From assembly GCF_947631635.1 (NCBI RefSeq), contig NZ_CANRMB010000008.1, forward strand, positions 41,347 through 105,346: a DNA stretch of 64,000 nucleotides, read 5' to 3'. Of this stretch, positions 51,549-59,614 are shown in pieces (the stretch's first letter is position 1; each line of letters starts with the position of its first letter). Below the pieces are notes generated by a model. The model worked only from the letters and a program-made list of their open reading frames with translations, made no database searches and was not told the DNA's origin. A program made the position numbers and the translations under genes. Source of the DNA: an uncultured Dysosmobacter sp. Its GTDB lineage: Bacteria; Bacillota; Clostridia; Oscillospirales; Oscillospiraceae.

Positions 51549-53087
51549 ATGGAACTGGAATTGAAAAAAACAAGCCTGGACGCCTATGAGACGGGGGGAG
51601 AGCTGGCGCTGACCCAGGAGGAGACTGCGGAGACCATCGTGCCGGATTACTGCCCGGATATCGCGCGGATCATTGAAACGGACGGAAAGGTCTATCTCCA
51701 CAGCCGGGAGCTGCGGGACGGCAAGGCGGAGGTCTCCGGCACGGTCCGGGTGACGGTGCTGTACACGCCGGAGGGGGAGGGCGGCATCCGGACCCTGGAA
51801 TTCGCCATGCCCTTCACCGTGGAGAGCGACAGCCGCAGCCTGCCGGGCTGCGTGTATCTGATGGCGGAGACGGAGACGGAATTTCTGGAGACGCGGATGC
51901 TGAATCCCCGCAAGGTCTTTACCCACTGCAAGCTGGTGACGCATATCACCGGCTATCAGCGGGCGCCGCTGTGCTTCTGCACCGACGCGGAGACCGAGGA
52001 AAAGCTCTGTGTGGAGAAGCGGCAGGAGCAGCAGCACGCCATTTTGCTGACACATATCGCGGAGAAGGACTTTACATTTTCAGAGGAGATGAACCTCTCT
52101 CCCGGCCGGGAGGGGGCGGCGGAGTTGCTGACCAGCCGGGTCTGCGGCACCGTCACGGAGACCAAGATCGTGGGGAGCAAGCTGATCTTCAAGGGCATGT
52201 TCCTGGTGGAGGTGCTGTACCGGGACCATAACGGCAGGTGCGGCTCCGTCACAGCGGAGCTGCCCTTCTCCCAGATCATGGAGGTGGAGGGCGCCGCGGA
52301 GGGCGCGGCGGCGTCGGTGCAGCTGCAATTGACCGGCACGGACCTGCAGATCGACGGGGACGACGCCGAGGGTCGCCAGATTGCGGTGACGCTGTACTTC
52401 CATGCCACAGCGCTGCTGCGGGAGGAGCGGGATCTGACGCTGCTGAACGACCTGTACTCCACGGCCTATGACATGAGCTACGAGGCCGCGCCGCTGTCCA
52501 TCACCAGCTTCTGCGAGACGGTGACCCGCCGCCAGACGGTCCGGGAGGTTTTGGAGATCGGCGTGGTGGCGGAGTCCATCCTGGCGCTGTCCGTCCGCTG
52601 CGGGTCGGTCTCCGTCAGCCGGGAGGGGGAGACGGCCACGCTCCGCACCAGCGCGGCGGTCCGGGCGCTGTATCTGGACGAGGGCGGCGTGCCTCTGGTG
52701 GCCGAGCGGTCCATGGAGGTCAGCTGCCAGCTGGAGCTGCCGGAGCACTGCAAGATCACCGCCCGGGCGGTTTGTCCGGAGGAGGCCCAGGGCAGTCTGG
52801 GAGACCGGGGCATTGAGGTGCGCTTCCCGGTGGATTTCCGGGCGGAGGCGGTCTCCAAGGTGAAAAAAGTCTGTATCTCCGCCGCCAAGCTGGACGCCGA
52901 GTCCGCCAAGGACATGACGGGAGCGCCGTCTCTGGTGCTGCGGTGCCTGGGGAAGCAGGAGAACGCCTGGGACCTGGCAAAGCGGTATAACACCACCATC
53001 GGCACCATTCTGGCGGCGAATCAGCTGGAGTCGGAGGGGGAGATCCCCCGGGATAAGCTGCTGCTGATCCCCAGAAAGCGGGCATAA
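51549..53087 (+). CDS. sipL: SpoIVA-interacting protein SipL (DUF3794 repeats plus LysM)
   Basis: This 512-aa protein has three DUF3794-type beta repeats (TIVPDYCPDIARIIETDGKVYL at the first, with later repeats around 180-290 and 320-420). A C-terminal LysM domain follows (LRCLGKQENAWDLAKRYNTTIGTILAANQL). This is the SipL architecture; in Clostridioides difficile the LysM domain binds SpoIVA and both build the coat base. AAGGAAGG precedes the ATG at 51549. The probable sigma-E promoter, spoVM upstream and spoIVA 2.8 kb downstream all agree. Confidence 0.92.
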   Translation: MELELKKTSLDAYETGGELALTQEETAETIVPDYCPDIARIIETDGKVYLHSRELRDGKAEVSGTVRVTVLYTPEGEGGIRTLEFAMPFTVESDSRSLPGCVYLMAETETEFLETRMLNPRKVFTHCKLVTHITGYQRAPLCFCTDAETEEKLCVEKRQEQQHAILLTHIAEKDFTFSEEMNLSPGREGAAELLTSRVCGTVTETKIVGSKLIFKGMFLVEVLYRDHNGRCGSVTAELPFSQIMEVEGAAEGAAASVQLQLTGTDLQIDGDDAEGRQIAVTLYFHATALLREERDLTLLNDLYSTAYDMSYEAAPLSITSFCETVTRRQTVREVLEIGVVAESILALSVRCGSVSVSREGETATLRTSAAVRALYLDEGGVPLVAERSMEVSCQLELPEHCKITARAVCPEEAQGSLGDRGIEVRFPVDFRAEAVSKVKKVCISAAKLDAESAKDMTGAPSLVLRCLGKQENAWDLAKRYNTTIGTILAANQLESEGEIPRDKLLLIPRKRA

Positions 53088-53098
53088 CCGTTCAAAAA

Positions 53099-53132
53099 AC
53101 TCCCGTTCGGAGCGTGTCCGAACGGGAGTCTC
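53099..53132. terminator. Bidirectional terminator between sipL and the ABC operon
   Basis: ACTCCCGTTCGGA and TCCGAACGGGAGT form a 13-bp stem. The A run on the left gives a T run for minus-strand transcripts. Confidence 0.88.
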
Positions 53133-53284
53133 TCTATATTCAGCGAGGTGCCCATAATGGCGGCCAGGGAGACCGCCGTTTGGCAGAGGCCGGGGAGGCG
53201 CCCGTGTACCGCGGGGGAATGGGACAGCCCTGCCGGAAGGCAGGGCTGGTGACCTGAAAGTCCTGTTGTGAAACAGACGCCATG
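53133..53284. other. Structured intergenic stretch, unassigned
   Basis: About 150 bp with several hairpins (GGCGG...CCGCC near 53160; AGCCCTGCC-GGAA-GGCAGGGCT at 53226-53247; CTGTT/AACAG near 53262). No known RNA consensus was recognised. It could be the long 3' UTR of the minus-strand ABC operon. A 31-codon ORF (53157-53252) with GAGGTG upstream lies inside but is not convincing. Confidence 0.4.
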
Positions 53285-54052
53285 TCAGTTCTCCGAATAG
53301 CGGGAGAGGAACTGCCGGGTGCGCTCCTCCTTGGGGTGGTCGATGACCTCCCGGGGATCGCCCTGCTCCACGATGACGCCGCCGTCCATGAAGATCACCT
53401 GGTCCGCCACGTCCCGGGCAAAGGCCATCTCATGGGTGACGATGATCATGGTGGTGTTCTGCTCCGCCAGGTTGCGGATGACCCGCAGGACCTCGCCGGT
53501 CAGCTCCGGGTCCAGGGCGGATGTTGGCTCGTCGAAGCAGAGGATATCCGGGTGCAGGGCCAGGGCGCGGGCGATGGCCACCCGCTGCTGCTGGCCGCCG
53601 GAGAGCTGGTGGGGGTAGTGGTTCGCCCGGTCGGCCAGGCCCATCTGGGCCAGCAGCTCCCGGCCGGCGGCCTCAATGGCCTCCTTGGATTCGCCGCCCC
53701 GCTCCGCCGCCAGAAGCTCCCGGGCCAGAGTGACATTCTGAAGAGCTGTGTATTGGGGGAACAGGTTGAAGTTCTGGAACACCAGGCCGAAGTGAAGGCG
53801 CTTGGTGCGGATCTCCTTTTCCAGCTGGGTAGCGGGGTCTGAAGCGTCAAAAATCATATTCCCCTTGACGGAGATCGTCCCTCCGTCGGGCTTTTCCAGA
53901 AAATTCAGGCACCGCAGCAGGGTGGTCTTGCCGGAGCCGGAGGAACCGATGATGGACAGGGCCTGTCCCTGTTCCAGGGAGAAGCTGATGTCGTTCAGGA
54001 CCTGAGTGGCGCCGAAATGCTTCTCGATGTTGCGTACTTCCAAAATAGACAA
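53285..54052 (-). CDS. Polar amino-acid ABC transporter ATPase
   Basis: This 255-aa ATPase of the GlnQ/HisP type has Walker A IIGSSGSGKTTLLRCLNFLE, signature HQLSGGQQQRVAIARALAL, Walker B DILCFDEPTSALDPELTGEV and the H-loop IIVTHEMAFA. It is the last gene of a binding protein-permease-ATPase operon. The amino acid cannot be named from sequence. It lies 13 bp after the permease stop. Confidence 0.95.
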   Translation of the reverse strand: MSILEVRNIEKHFGATQVLNDISFSLEQGQALSIIGSSGSGKTTLLRCLNFLEKPDGGTISVKGNMIFDASDPATQLEKEIRTKRLHFGLVFQNFNLFPQYTALQNVTLARELLAAERGGESKEAIEAAGRELLAQMGLADRANHYPHQLSGGQQQRVAIARALALHPDILCFDEPTSALDPELTGEVLRVIRNLAEQNTTMIIVTHEMAFARDVADQVIFMDGGVIVEQGDPREVIDHPKEERTRQFLSRYSEN

Positions 54053-54065
54053 TATCCGCGCCTCC

Positions 54066-54734
54066 TTATCTGAAATAGTCCAGCTTCTTTTCCACCCAGC
54101 CGAACAGCAGCGTCAATCCGCCGTTGAACACCAGATAGTATACGCCGGTGAAAAACAGGGGCCATGTCAGGCCGGAATAGCCGTGGGATCCCTTTAGGAA
54201 AGCGTAGCCTGCCCAGATGACCTCCTGCAGGGAGATGATGCGGGCAATGGAGGTATCCTTCACCAGGGTGATGATCTCATTGGACATGGGGGGGACGATG
54301 CGCTTGATCATCTGCAGCAGCGTGACCTTGAAGAAGATCTGCCGCTTCGTCATGCCCAACACCATGCCGGCCTCCTGCTGGCCAACGGGAATGGACTGGA
54401 TGCCGCCCCGGTAGATCTCAGAGAAGTAGCAGGCATAGTTGATGATGAAGGCAATGGAAGATGCCATGAACCGCCCTGTCTCGCCGCCTGGCCAGGGACT
54501 TCGGTCCAGCCATTGGCCGGGGATGTAGAAGATAATGATGAGCTGGAGCATCAGCGGCGTTCCCCGGATGACCCAGACCACCGTTCTGGTGAGCCAGCGC
54601 AGGGGAGTGAAGCGGCTCATGGAGCCGAAGGACACCACCAGCCCCAGGGGGATGGCGCCGATCAGGGTGACTAAAAACAGCTTCAAGGTCTGTAAAAAGC
54701 CCTCGTTCAAGGCGCCGATAACAGTCAAAAACAT
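54066..54734 (-). CDS. Polar amino-acid ABC transporter permease
   Basis: This 222-aa permease of the HisM/GlnP family has about five helices and the family signature RGTPLMLQLIIIFY near the first third. The EAA loop EAGMVLGMTKRQIFFKVTLLQMIKRIVPPMSNE contacts the ATPase. It is the only permease gene, so it probably forms a homodimer. Confidence 0.94.
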   Translation of the reverse strand: MFLTVIGALNEGFLQTLKLFLVTLIGAIPLGLVVSFGSMSRFTPLRWLTRTVVWVIRGTPLMLQLIIIFYIPGQWLDRSPWPGGETGRFMASSIAFIINYACYFSEIYRGGIQSIPVGQQEAGMVLGMTKRQIFFKVTLLQMIKRIVPPMSNEIITLVKDTSIARIISLQEVIWAGYAFLKGSHGYSGLTWPLFFTGVYYLVFNGGLTLLFGWVEKKLDYFR

Positions 54735-54780
54735 ACGTGGGACCTGCCTTTTCTATGTATTGCACAACGTCCGAAAACCG

Positions 54781-54815
54781 GCCAAAAGCAGAGGAGGACA
54801 TCCTCTGCTTTTGGC
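54781..54815 (-). terminator. Strong intercistronic hairpin between binding-protein and permease genes
   Basis: GCCAAAAGCAGAGG (54781-54794) pairs with CCTCTGCTTTTGGC (54802-54815), extended by GG/CC. There is no T run, so it more likely stabilises the binding-protein mRNA or partly attenuates the downstream genes. Confidence 0.7.
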
Positions 54816-54836
54816 TGGTTCATGTACGAAAACCGC

Positions 54837-55688
54837 TTACTGCTCGATCAGGGCGGCCTGGATGCCGTAGGTCTCGGCGCACTCCACCATGGAGCCGTCG
54901 GCATAGGCGGCCTTGAAGAAATCATTCAGGGCAGCAGCCAGGTCGGAGCCTTTGCGGAAGCCCACGCCGTACTGCTCGCCCTCGTCCTCGTTGAGGGAGA
55001 CGGTGTAGGTCAGGTTGGCGTAGCCGGTGCCCTCGCCCACCATGGCGCCGGCCATGAGGGAGTCGATAACGGCGGCGTCGGCGGTGCCGGAGCTGACCTC
55101 CAGCAGAGCGGTGGCCTGGTCCACCACCTCGGTGCAGGCGGCGCCCAGCAGCTCCACCTGGGCCTGGCCGGCAGAGCCGGACTCGGCGGCGAAGCTGAGG
55201 TCTTTCAGGCTGTCCACGGTCTGGTAGTCACCAGCCTTTTCCACAGGGACCACCACCACCTGGGTGTTGTTGCAGTATGCGTTGGAGCACTCCATGGCGC
55301 TCTTGACCTCATCGGTGAGGGTCATGCCGTTCCACACCACGTCGATGGTCTTGCCGTCCAGCTCAAAGACCTTGTTGTCCCAGTCGATGATCTGGAACTC
55401 GGCCTTCACGCCCAGGCTCTCGGCAAAGGCTTTGGCCATGTCGGCGTCAAAGCCGATCCAGTTGCCGTCGGCGTCCTGATAGTCCATGGGCTCGAACTCG
55501 GTGATGCCCACCACCAGGGTGCCCTTGCCCTGGACATAGGCCACGTCGCTGTCGGCGGGCAGTTCAGCGGACTCTTCCGGATTGGCGGGCTCCGCAGTAT
55601 CGGCGGGCTTGTCGCCGCCGCAGGCGGCCAGGGCCAGGACCATCACCAGGGCCAGCAGCAGGGCCCAGAGCTTCTTCATGTTTTTCAT
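54837..55688 (-). CDS. Amino-acid ABC transporter substrate-binding lipoprotein
   Basis: This 283-aa family 3 solute-binding protein begins MKNMKKLWALLLALVMVLAL with lipobox LAAC (Cys about 22). The mature fold shows GTLVVGITEFEPMDYQDADGNWIGFDADMAKAFAESLG and WDNKVFELDGKTIDVVWNGMTLT, typical of polar amino-acid binders. I chose the ATG at 55688, 8 bases after GGAGG. The specific amino acid is unknown. Confidence 0.94.
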   Translation of the reverse strand: MKNMKKLWALLLALVMVLALAACGGDKPADTAEPANPEESAELPADSDVAYVQGKGTLVVGITEFEPMDYQDADGNWIGFDADMAKAFAESLGVKAEFQIIDWDNKVFELDGKTIDVVWNGMTLTDEVKSAMECSNAYCNNTQVVVVPVEKAGDYQTVDSLKDLSFAAESGSAGQAQVELLGAACTEVVDQATALLEVSSGTADAAVIDSLMAGAMVGEGTGYANLTYTVSLNEDEGEQYGVGFRKGSDLAAALNDFFKAAYADGSMVECAETYGIQAALIEQ

Positions 55689-55844
55689 CTTCAAATCCTC
55701 CAGATTTCCGGGCGGGCTTCCGCTCGTTTAATTCATTAGTAGTTTACCACGCTAAATTGTCCGTGTAAATACGGAAATCGACGGAAGTGTGGAAAAGAAA
55801 CCGGATTCTTTTTGTGGAAATCCTCCAAAGAAAGACGGGCCGTC

Positions 55845-55871
55845 ATACTTTTGCCGTTTGGGACATAGAGT
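55845..55871 (+). promoter_or_regulatory. Probable sigma-E promoter of spoIVA
   Basis: GTCATAC (ATA at 55845-55847), 16 bp, then CATAGAGT (55864-55871), about 38 bp before the ATG. The -10 octamer and spacing are identical to those before sipL. spoIVA is a known sigma-E gene. Confidence 0.72.
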
Positions 55872-55909
55872 GGGAACATGAATATGGAGCGGAAAAAGGA
55901 CGGGATGCT

Positions 55910-57385
55910 ATGAATACCAGTATCTATCAGAATATCGCCACCCGCACGGCGGGGGATATTTACATCGGCGTGGTGGGCCCGGTGCGGACCGGAAAGTCCA
56001 CCTTCATCAAGCGGTTCATGGAGACCCAGGTGATCCCCAACATCGAAAACGTGTACCGCAAGGAGCGGGCCAGGGACGAACTGCCCCAGAGCGGCTCCGG
56101 GCGGACCATTATGACGGCGGAGCCGAAATTCGTCCCCGAGGAGGCGGCCCAGATCCAGCTGGAGGGCGGCGCGGCCTTTTCCGTCCGGCTCATCGACTGC
56201 GTGGGCTACATGGTAAAGGGGGCCATCGGCCAATTCGAGGACGACGCGCCCCGCATGGTCACCACTCCCTGGTACGACCACGAGATCCCCATGACGGAGG
56301 CGGCGGAGATCGGCACCCGAAAGGTCATCGCCGAGCACTCCACCATCGGCATCGTCATTACCACCGACGGCACGGTGGCCGACATCCCCCGGGAGGACTA
56401 TCTGGAGGCGGAGGAACGGGTCATCCGGGAGCTGCAGGAGCTGGGGAAGCCCTTTATCGTCCTGCTGAACTCCAGCGACCCTAGGTCCGACCGGGCAGTG
56501 GCCATCAGCCGGGACATCGCCTCCCGGTACGAGGTCAACTGCATGCCTGTGAACTGCCTGGAGCTGGGGGAGGAGGACGTGGCGGACATTTTGAAGGCCG
56601 TCCTCTATGAATTCCCCATGCAGGAGCTGGACCTGTTTCTGCCCCCCTGGGTGGACGCCCTGCCGGGAGATCATCCCATCAAGGCGGGCCTGTATGAGGC
56701 GGTCCGCCAGGGGACGGCGGAGCTGCACCACATCCGGGAGGTGGACGGCGTCATCGCCGCCCTGGGCAATTGCGAGAATATCAGCGAGGCGAAGATCACC
56801 AGCATCGACCTGGGCACAGGCGTGGCCACCGCCAATCTCTGCCTGCCCAGGGAGCTGTTCTACCACACCCTGTCGGAGCAGTCCGGCTTTGAGGTGACGG
56901 ACGACGGCGACCTGATGAGCCTGCTGACCAGGCTTGCAGAGGTCAAGGCGGAGTACGACAAGGTGGCTGGCGCCCTGCGGGACGTGCGGGAGACGGGCTA
57001 CGGCATCGTGGTCCCCGGCATCGACGAGCTGAAGCTGGAGGAGCCGGAGATCATGAAGCAGGGCGGGCGCTACGGCGTCCGGCTGAAGGCCAGCGCCCCC
57101 AGCATCCACATGATCCGGGCGGATATCGAGACCGCCGTCAGTCCCATCGTGGGCAACGAGAAGCAGTCCGAGGACATGGTAAACTACCTGCTCCAGGAGT
57201 TCGAGGGGGACACCAGCAAGATCTGGCAGTCCAACATCTTCGGCCGCAGCTTCCACGAGCTGGTCAACGACGACTTGCAGACCAAGCTGAAGCGGATGCC
57301 GGAGGACGCCCGGAAGAAGCTCCAGGAGACCCTGACCCGCATCATCAACGAGGGCAGCGGCGGACTGATCTGCATCATCTTGTAA
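55910..57385 (+). CDS. spoIVA: Stage IV sporulation protein A (spore coat ATPase)
   Basis: SpoIVA is the ATPase that polymerises around the forespore as the base of the coat. The 491-aa protein starts MNTSIYQNIATRTAGDIYIG and has Walker A VVGPVRTGKSTFIKRFME (about 21-31), LIDCVGYMVKGAIGQ, the TDGTVADIPREDY block and the conserved C-terminal end GGLICIIL that contacts SpoVM. I chose the ATG at 55910 because the family starts there; AAGGA lies upstream. A probable sigma-E promoter and a terminator frame it as one gene. Confidence 0.98.
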   Translation: MNTSIYQNIATRTAGDIYIGVVGPVRTGKSTFIKRFMETQVIPNIENVYRKERARDELPQSGSGRTIMTAEPKFVPEEAAQIQLEGGAAFSVRLIDCVGYMVKGAIGQFEDDAPRMVTTPWYDHEIPMTEAAEIGTRKVIAEHSTIGIVITTDGTVADIPREDYLEAEERVIRELQELGKPFIVLLNSSDPRSDRAVAISRDIASRYEVNCMPVNCLELGEEDVADILKAVLYEFPMQELDLFLPPWVDALPGDHPIKAGLYEAVRQGTAELHHIREVDGVIAALGNCENISEAKITSIDLGTGVATANLCLPRELFYHTLSEQSGFEVTDDGDLMSLLTRLAEVKAEYDKVAGALRDVRETGYGIVVPGIDELKLEEPEIMKQGGRYGVRLKASAPSIHMIRADIETAVSPIVGNEKQSEDMVNYLLQEFEGDTSKIWQSNIFGRSFHELVNDDLQTKLKRMPEDARKKLQETLTRIINEGSGGLICIIL

Positions 57386-57396
57386 TATCAGACCGC

Positions 57397-57430
57397 AAAA
57401 AGGCGGACGCTGTGCGCAGCGTCCGCTTTC
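57397..57430. terminator. Bidirectional terminator between spoIVA and the ogt-like gene
   Basis: GCGGACGCTG, TGCG loop, CAGCGTCCGC, with A and T runs on either side. Confidence 0.9.
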
Positions 57431-57431
57431 C

Positions 57432-58295
57432 TTATGAGATCTCCTCCGGCAGGGGTTTCCGGGCATATGGGACCAGGTCCTCCCGGACCGCCCCCAGCCG
57501 CCTGTAAGCCTCCCGTCCCTCCCGGAGCGTCATGCCCCGGTTCTCGCCGCTGGGCTGGTCCTCGCCGGGGGAGAACACATCGTTTTCCCACATGCAGACC
57601 GGGCAGATGTAGGCCACAGCATCGGCGGCGGGCACCAGAAGGGTCCTGCAGCCGCAGCAGGGGCAGGGATACCGGCCTGAGACAGGCGCTTCCGGCGTCT
57701 CGCAGGAAGCCCGCGCACCCGGTCCGGACAGGGCCTTTGGAAGGAACAGGAATTTTTTGCGCCGCTCATGGGGCGGGGTGTTTCCGGGCATAAAAAGCCC
57801 CGTCATGTCCACGCCCTCCAATTCCAGCAGCTTCTGCTTGATGGCCACGCCTCCGGCGTAGCCGGTCAGACTGCCGCTGCTGCCCACCACCCGGTGGCAG
57901 GGGATGAGGATGGAGATGGGATTGTGTCCCACGGCGCCGCCCACCGCCTGGGGCGCGGCGGAGATGCCCTGGTCCCGCAGTGCTTGCGCCAGGGCGCCGT
58001 AGGTGGTGGTCCGGCCCCGGGGGATCTCCAGCAGCAGCTTCCACACCGCCTGCCGGAACGCGCTGCCCCGGGGGGCCAGGGGCGGCAGGGCGGCGGGGAC
58101 GTCCCCGGCAAAGTAGGCCTCCAGCCAGTCCGCCGTCTGGCGGAACAGCGGGAGGTCAGGCTGCTTTACAGGCTCCTCTTTCATGGTGGAGGCAAAATAC
58201 TTCTGCCCCTCTATCCAAAGCCCGGTGAGGGCTGTTCCGTCCGAGGCCAGATACAGCGTCCCAACAGGGGAGGGCAGTGTGGTGAGATAGGTCAT
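57432..58295 (-). CDS. ogt: Methylated-DNA--cysteine methyltransferase fused to a CPCC zinc-ribbon-like domain
   Basis: Residues 1-165 are an O6-alkylguanine-DNA alkyltransferase. It has FRQAVWKLLLEIPRGRTTTYGALAQ for DNA binding, then GHNPISILIPCHRVVGSSGSLTGYAGG with acceptor C133. It repairs O6-methylguanine by irreversible transfer to that Cys. Residues about 208-287 are an extra CPCC domain (CPCC 211-214, CPVC 231-234, then SGENRGMTLREGREAYRRLG), normally a small separate protein of unknown role. The single frame is continuous. AAAGGAG precedes the ATG at 58295. The fusion is unusual. Confidence 0.9.
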   Translation of the reverse strand: MTYLTTLPSPVGTLYLASDGTALTGLWIEGQKYFASTMKEEPVKQPDLPLFRQTADWLEAYFAGDVPAALPPLAPRGSAFRQAVWKLLLEIPRGRTTTYGALAQALRDQGISAAPQAVGGAVGHNPISILIPCHRVVGSSGSLTGYAGGVAIKQKLLELEGVDMTGLFMPGNTPPHERRKKFLFLPKALSGPGARASCETPEAPVSGRYPCPCCGCRTLLVPAADAVAYICPVCMWENDVFSPGEDQPSGENRGMTLREGREAYRRLGAVREDLVPYARKPLPEEIS

Positions 58296-58433
58296 CAGGC
58301 AGGACTCCTTTCAACTGGCGTGTTTTGTGATGGTTCTATTATACAAGAACAAATGTACGATTTCAATAGATATTTTCCGATATCCAACAGAAACTGACGG
58401 ATATGCGGGCGCGGTTTTTCCGTGTTCAGGCCC

Positions 58434-58462
58434 TTGCAAGGGACAAAAAGTCGTGATACCAT
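58434..58462 (+). promoter_or_regulatory. Promoter of coaX
   Basis: TTGCAA (58434-58439), a 17-bp spacer and TACCAT (58457-58462), 40 bp before the coaX ATG. Confidence 0.55.
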
Positions 58463-58501
58463 AGAATAGAACACACAGAACGTTTGAAAAAGGGGGATAT
58501 T

Positions 58502-59272
58502 ATGCTTTTAGCCATCGATGTGGGAAACTCCAACACCTCTGTGGGACTGTTTGACAAGGATCAGAATCTGCGGTTTCTGGCGTCTTTGGACACGGACAGC
58601 CGCAAGACCGCCGATCAGATCAGCATCGACCTGATGAACCTGTTCACCCTGTATCATTTCAAATATACGGACGTCACCGGCGCCATTTTGTGCAGCGTGG
58701 TGCCGCCGCTGAATTTCATGATGGAAAAGGCCCTGACACGGCTTTTGGGCAAGCCCCCCATGGTGGTGGGCCCCGGCGTGAGAACGGGGCTGAACATCCG
58801 CCTGACGGTCCAGACGCAGGTGGGCGCGGACATCGTGGCCGACGCGGTGGCGGCGCTGGAGAAGTTTCGGCCGCCCATCATCACCATCGACATGGGGACG
58901 GCCACCACCATCGGCGTGATCTCGGAGGGCCGGACCTACGAGGGCGGCCTGCTGCTGCCGGGGGTCAACGTGTCCCTGGAGGCCCTCAGCCGCCGGGCAG
59001 CCCAGCTGCCGGACATCTCCCTCCAGCACCCCAAGTCCCTGATCGGCAAGAACACGGAGGACTGCATGCGCTCCGGCATCGTCTACGGCACCGCCGGGAT
59101 GCTGGACGGCATCATCGACCGCATCCGGGACGAGTTCCCAGGCCAGGAGGTCAGCGTGGTGGCCACCGGCGGCAACGCGCCGGTCATCGTGCGGTACTGC
59201 CGGAACAGGATCGTCTACGACAAATATCTGCTGATGCAGGGCCTTTGGACCATCTACCAGAAAAACCGCTGA
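58502..59272 (+). CDS. coaX: Type III pantothenate kinase
   Basis: CoaX phosphorylates pantothenate at the start of CoA synthesis. The 256-aa protein begins MLLAIDVGNSNTSVGLFDKD (phosphate-binding motif with Asp). Other marks are ADAVAALEKFRPPIITIDMGTATTIGVIS, YEGGLLLPGVNVSLEAL and VVATGGNAPV. I chose the ATG at 58502 because AAGGGGG is 9 bases upstream and the ASKHA fold begins there. CoaX matters here for supplying CoA to the acyl-CoA metabolism. No other CoA genes are near. Confidence 0.96.
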   Translation: MLLAIDVGNSNTSVGLFDKDQNLRFLASLDTDSRKTADQISIDLMNLFTLYHFKYTDVTGAILCSVVPPLNFMMEKALTRLLGKPPMVVGPGVRTGLNIRLTVQTQVGADIVADAVAALEKFRPPIITIDMGTATTIGVISEGRTYEGGLLLPGVNVSLEALSRRAAQLPDISLQHPKSLIGKNTEDCMRSGIVYGTAGMLDGIIDRIRDEFPGQEVSVVATGGNAPVIVRYCRNRIVYDKYLLMQGLWTIYQKNR

Positions 59273-59483
59273 AATAAGCCGGGATGCATGCGCCAGACAG
59301 TTTTATGAGCCATTTTTAAGGGACTTGATCTTTCCGCTGCCGCCGCCTGGAAGCGGTCCTCTTCCGGGCGGCAGCACGCGGCCCGAGGGGAAAGTTTCCC
59401 GACGCGCAGGCTGCCGGGAAATGCGGATCGCACTTTTTTCCCGCCTTCGGGCGCGAATCCTGTAAGGCTTTTTCAACAATCCG
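59273..59483 (+). other. Intergenic stretch after coaX
   Basis: No gene seen. It contains GC-rich inverted segments near 59345-59425 (GCCGCCGCC...GGGCGGCAGC) and a short hairpin CGCCTTCGGGCGCGAA (59442-59457) that recurs at 61237-61252. Confidence 0.5.
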
Positions 59484-59517
59484 AAACGGCTCCCTGACCC
59501 GGGAGCCGTTTGATTTT
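59484..59517 (+). terminator. Terminator before the ECF sigma operon
   Basis: AAACGGCTCCC pairs with GGGAGCCGTTT, followed by GATTTT. Confidence 0.85.
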
Positions 59518-59548
59518 GCGGTGAACCCGAAAAAATTTAAGGATACCG

Positions 59549-59576
59549 GGAACCTTTCGGCAATTTTCCTGACTTG
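59549..59576 (+). promoter_or_regulatory. Probable ECF-sigma autoregulated promoter
   Basis: GGAACC (59549-59554) followed by CTGACTT (59569-59575), about 40 bp before the sigma gene. The GGAAC -35 element is typical of ECF promoters and is shared with 15510, though the spacing differs by about two bases. Confidence 0.5.
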
Positions 59577-59614
59577 ATCATTGAAAAGGCCTTTGACAGA
59601 AAGGAGCTGGTCCC

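Noticed and set aside
53157..53252. 31-codon ORF after GAGGTG in the sipL downstream gap
   Set aside because: It lies in a hairpin-rich stretch after a terminator, with no promoter or recognisable sequence; chance occurrence is likely.
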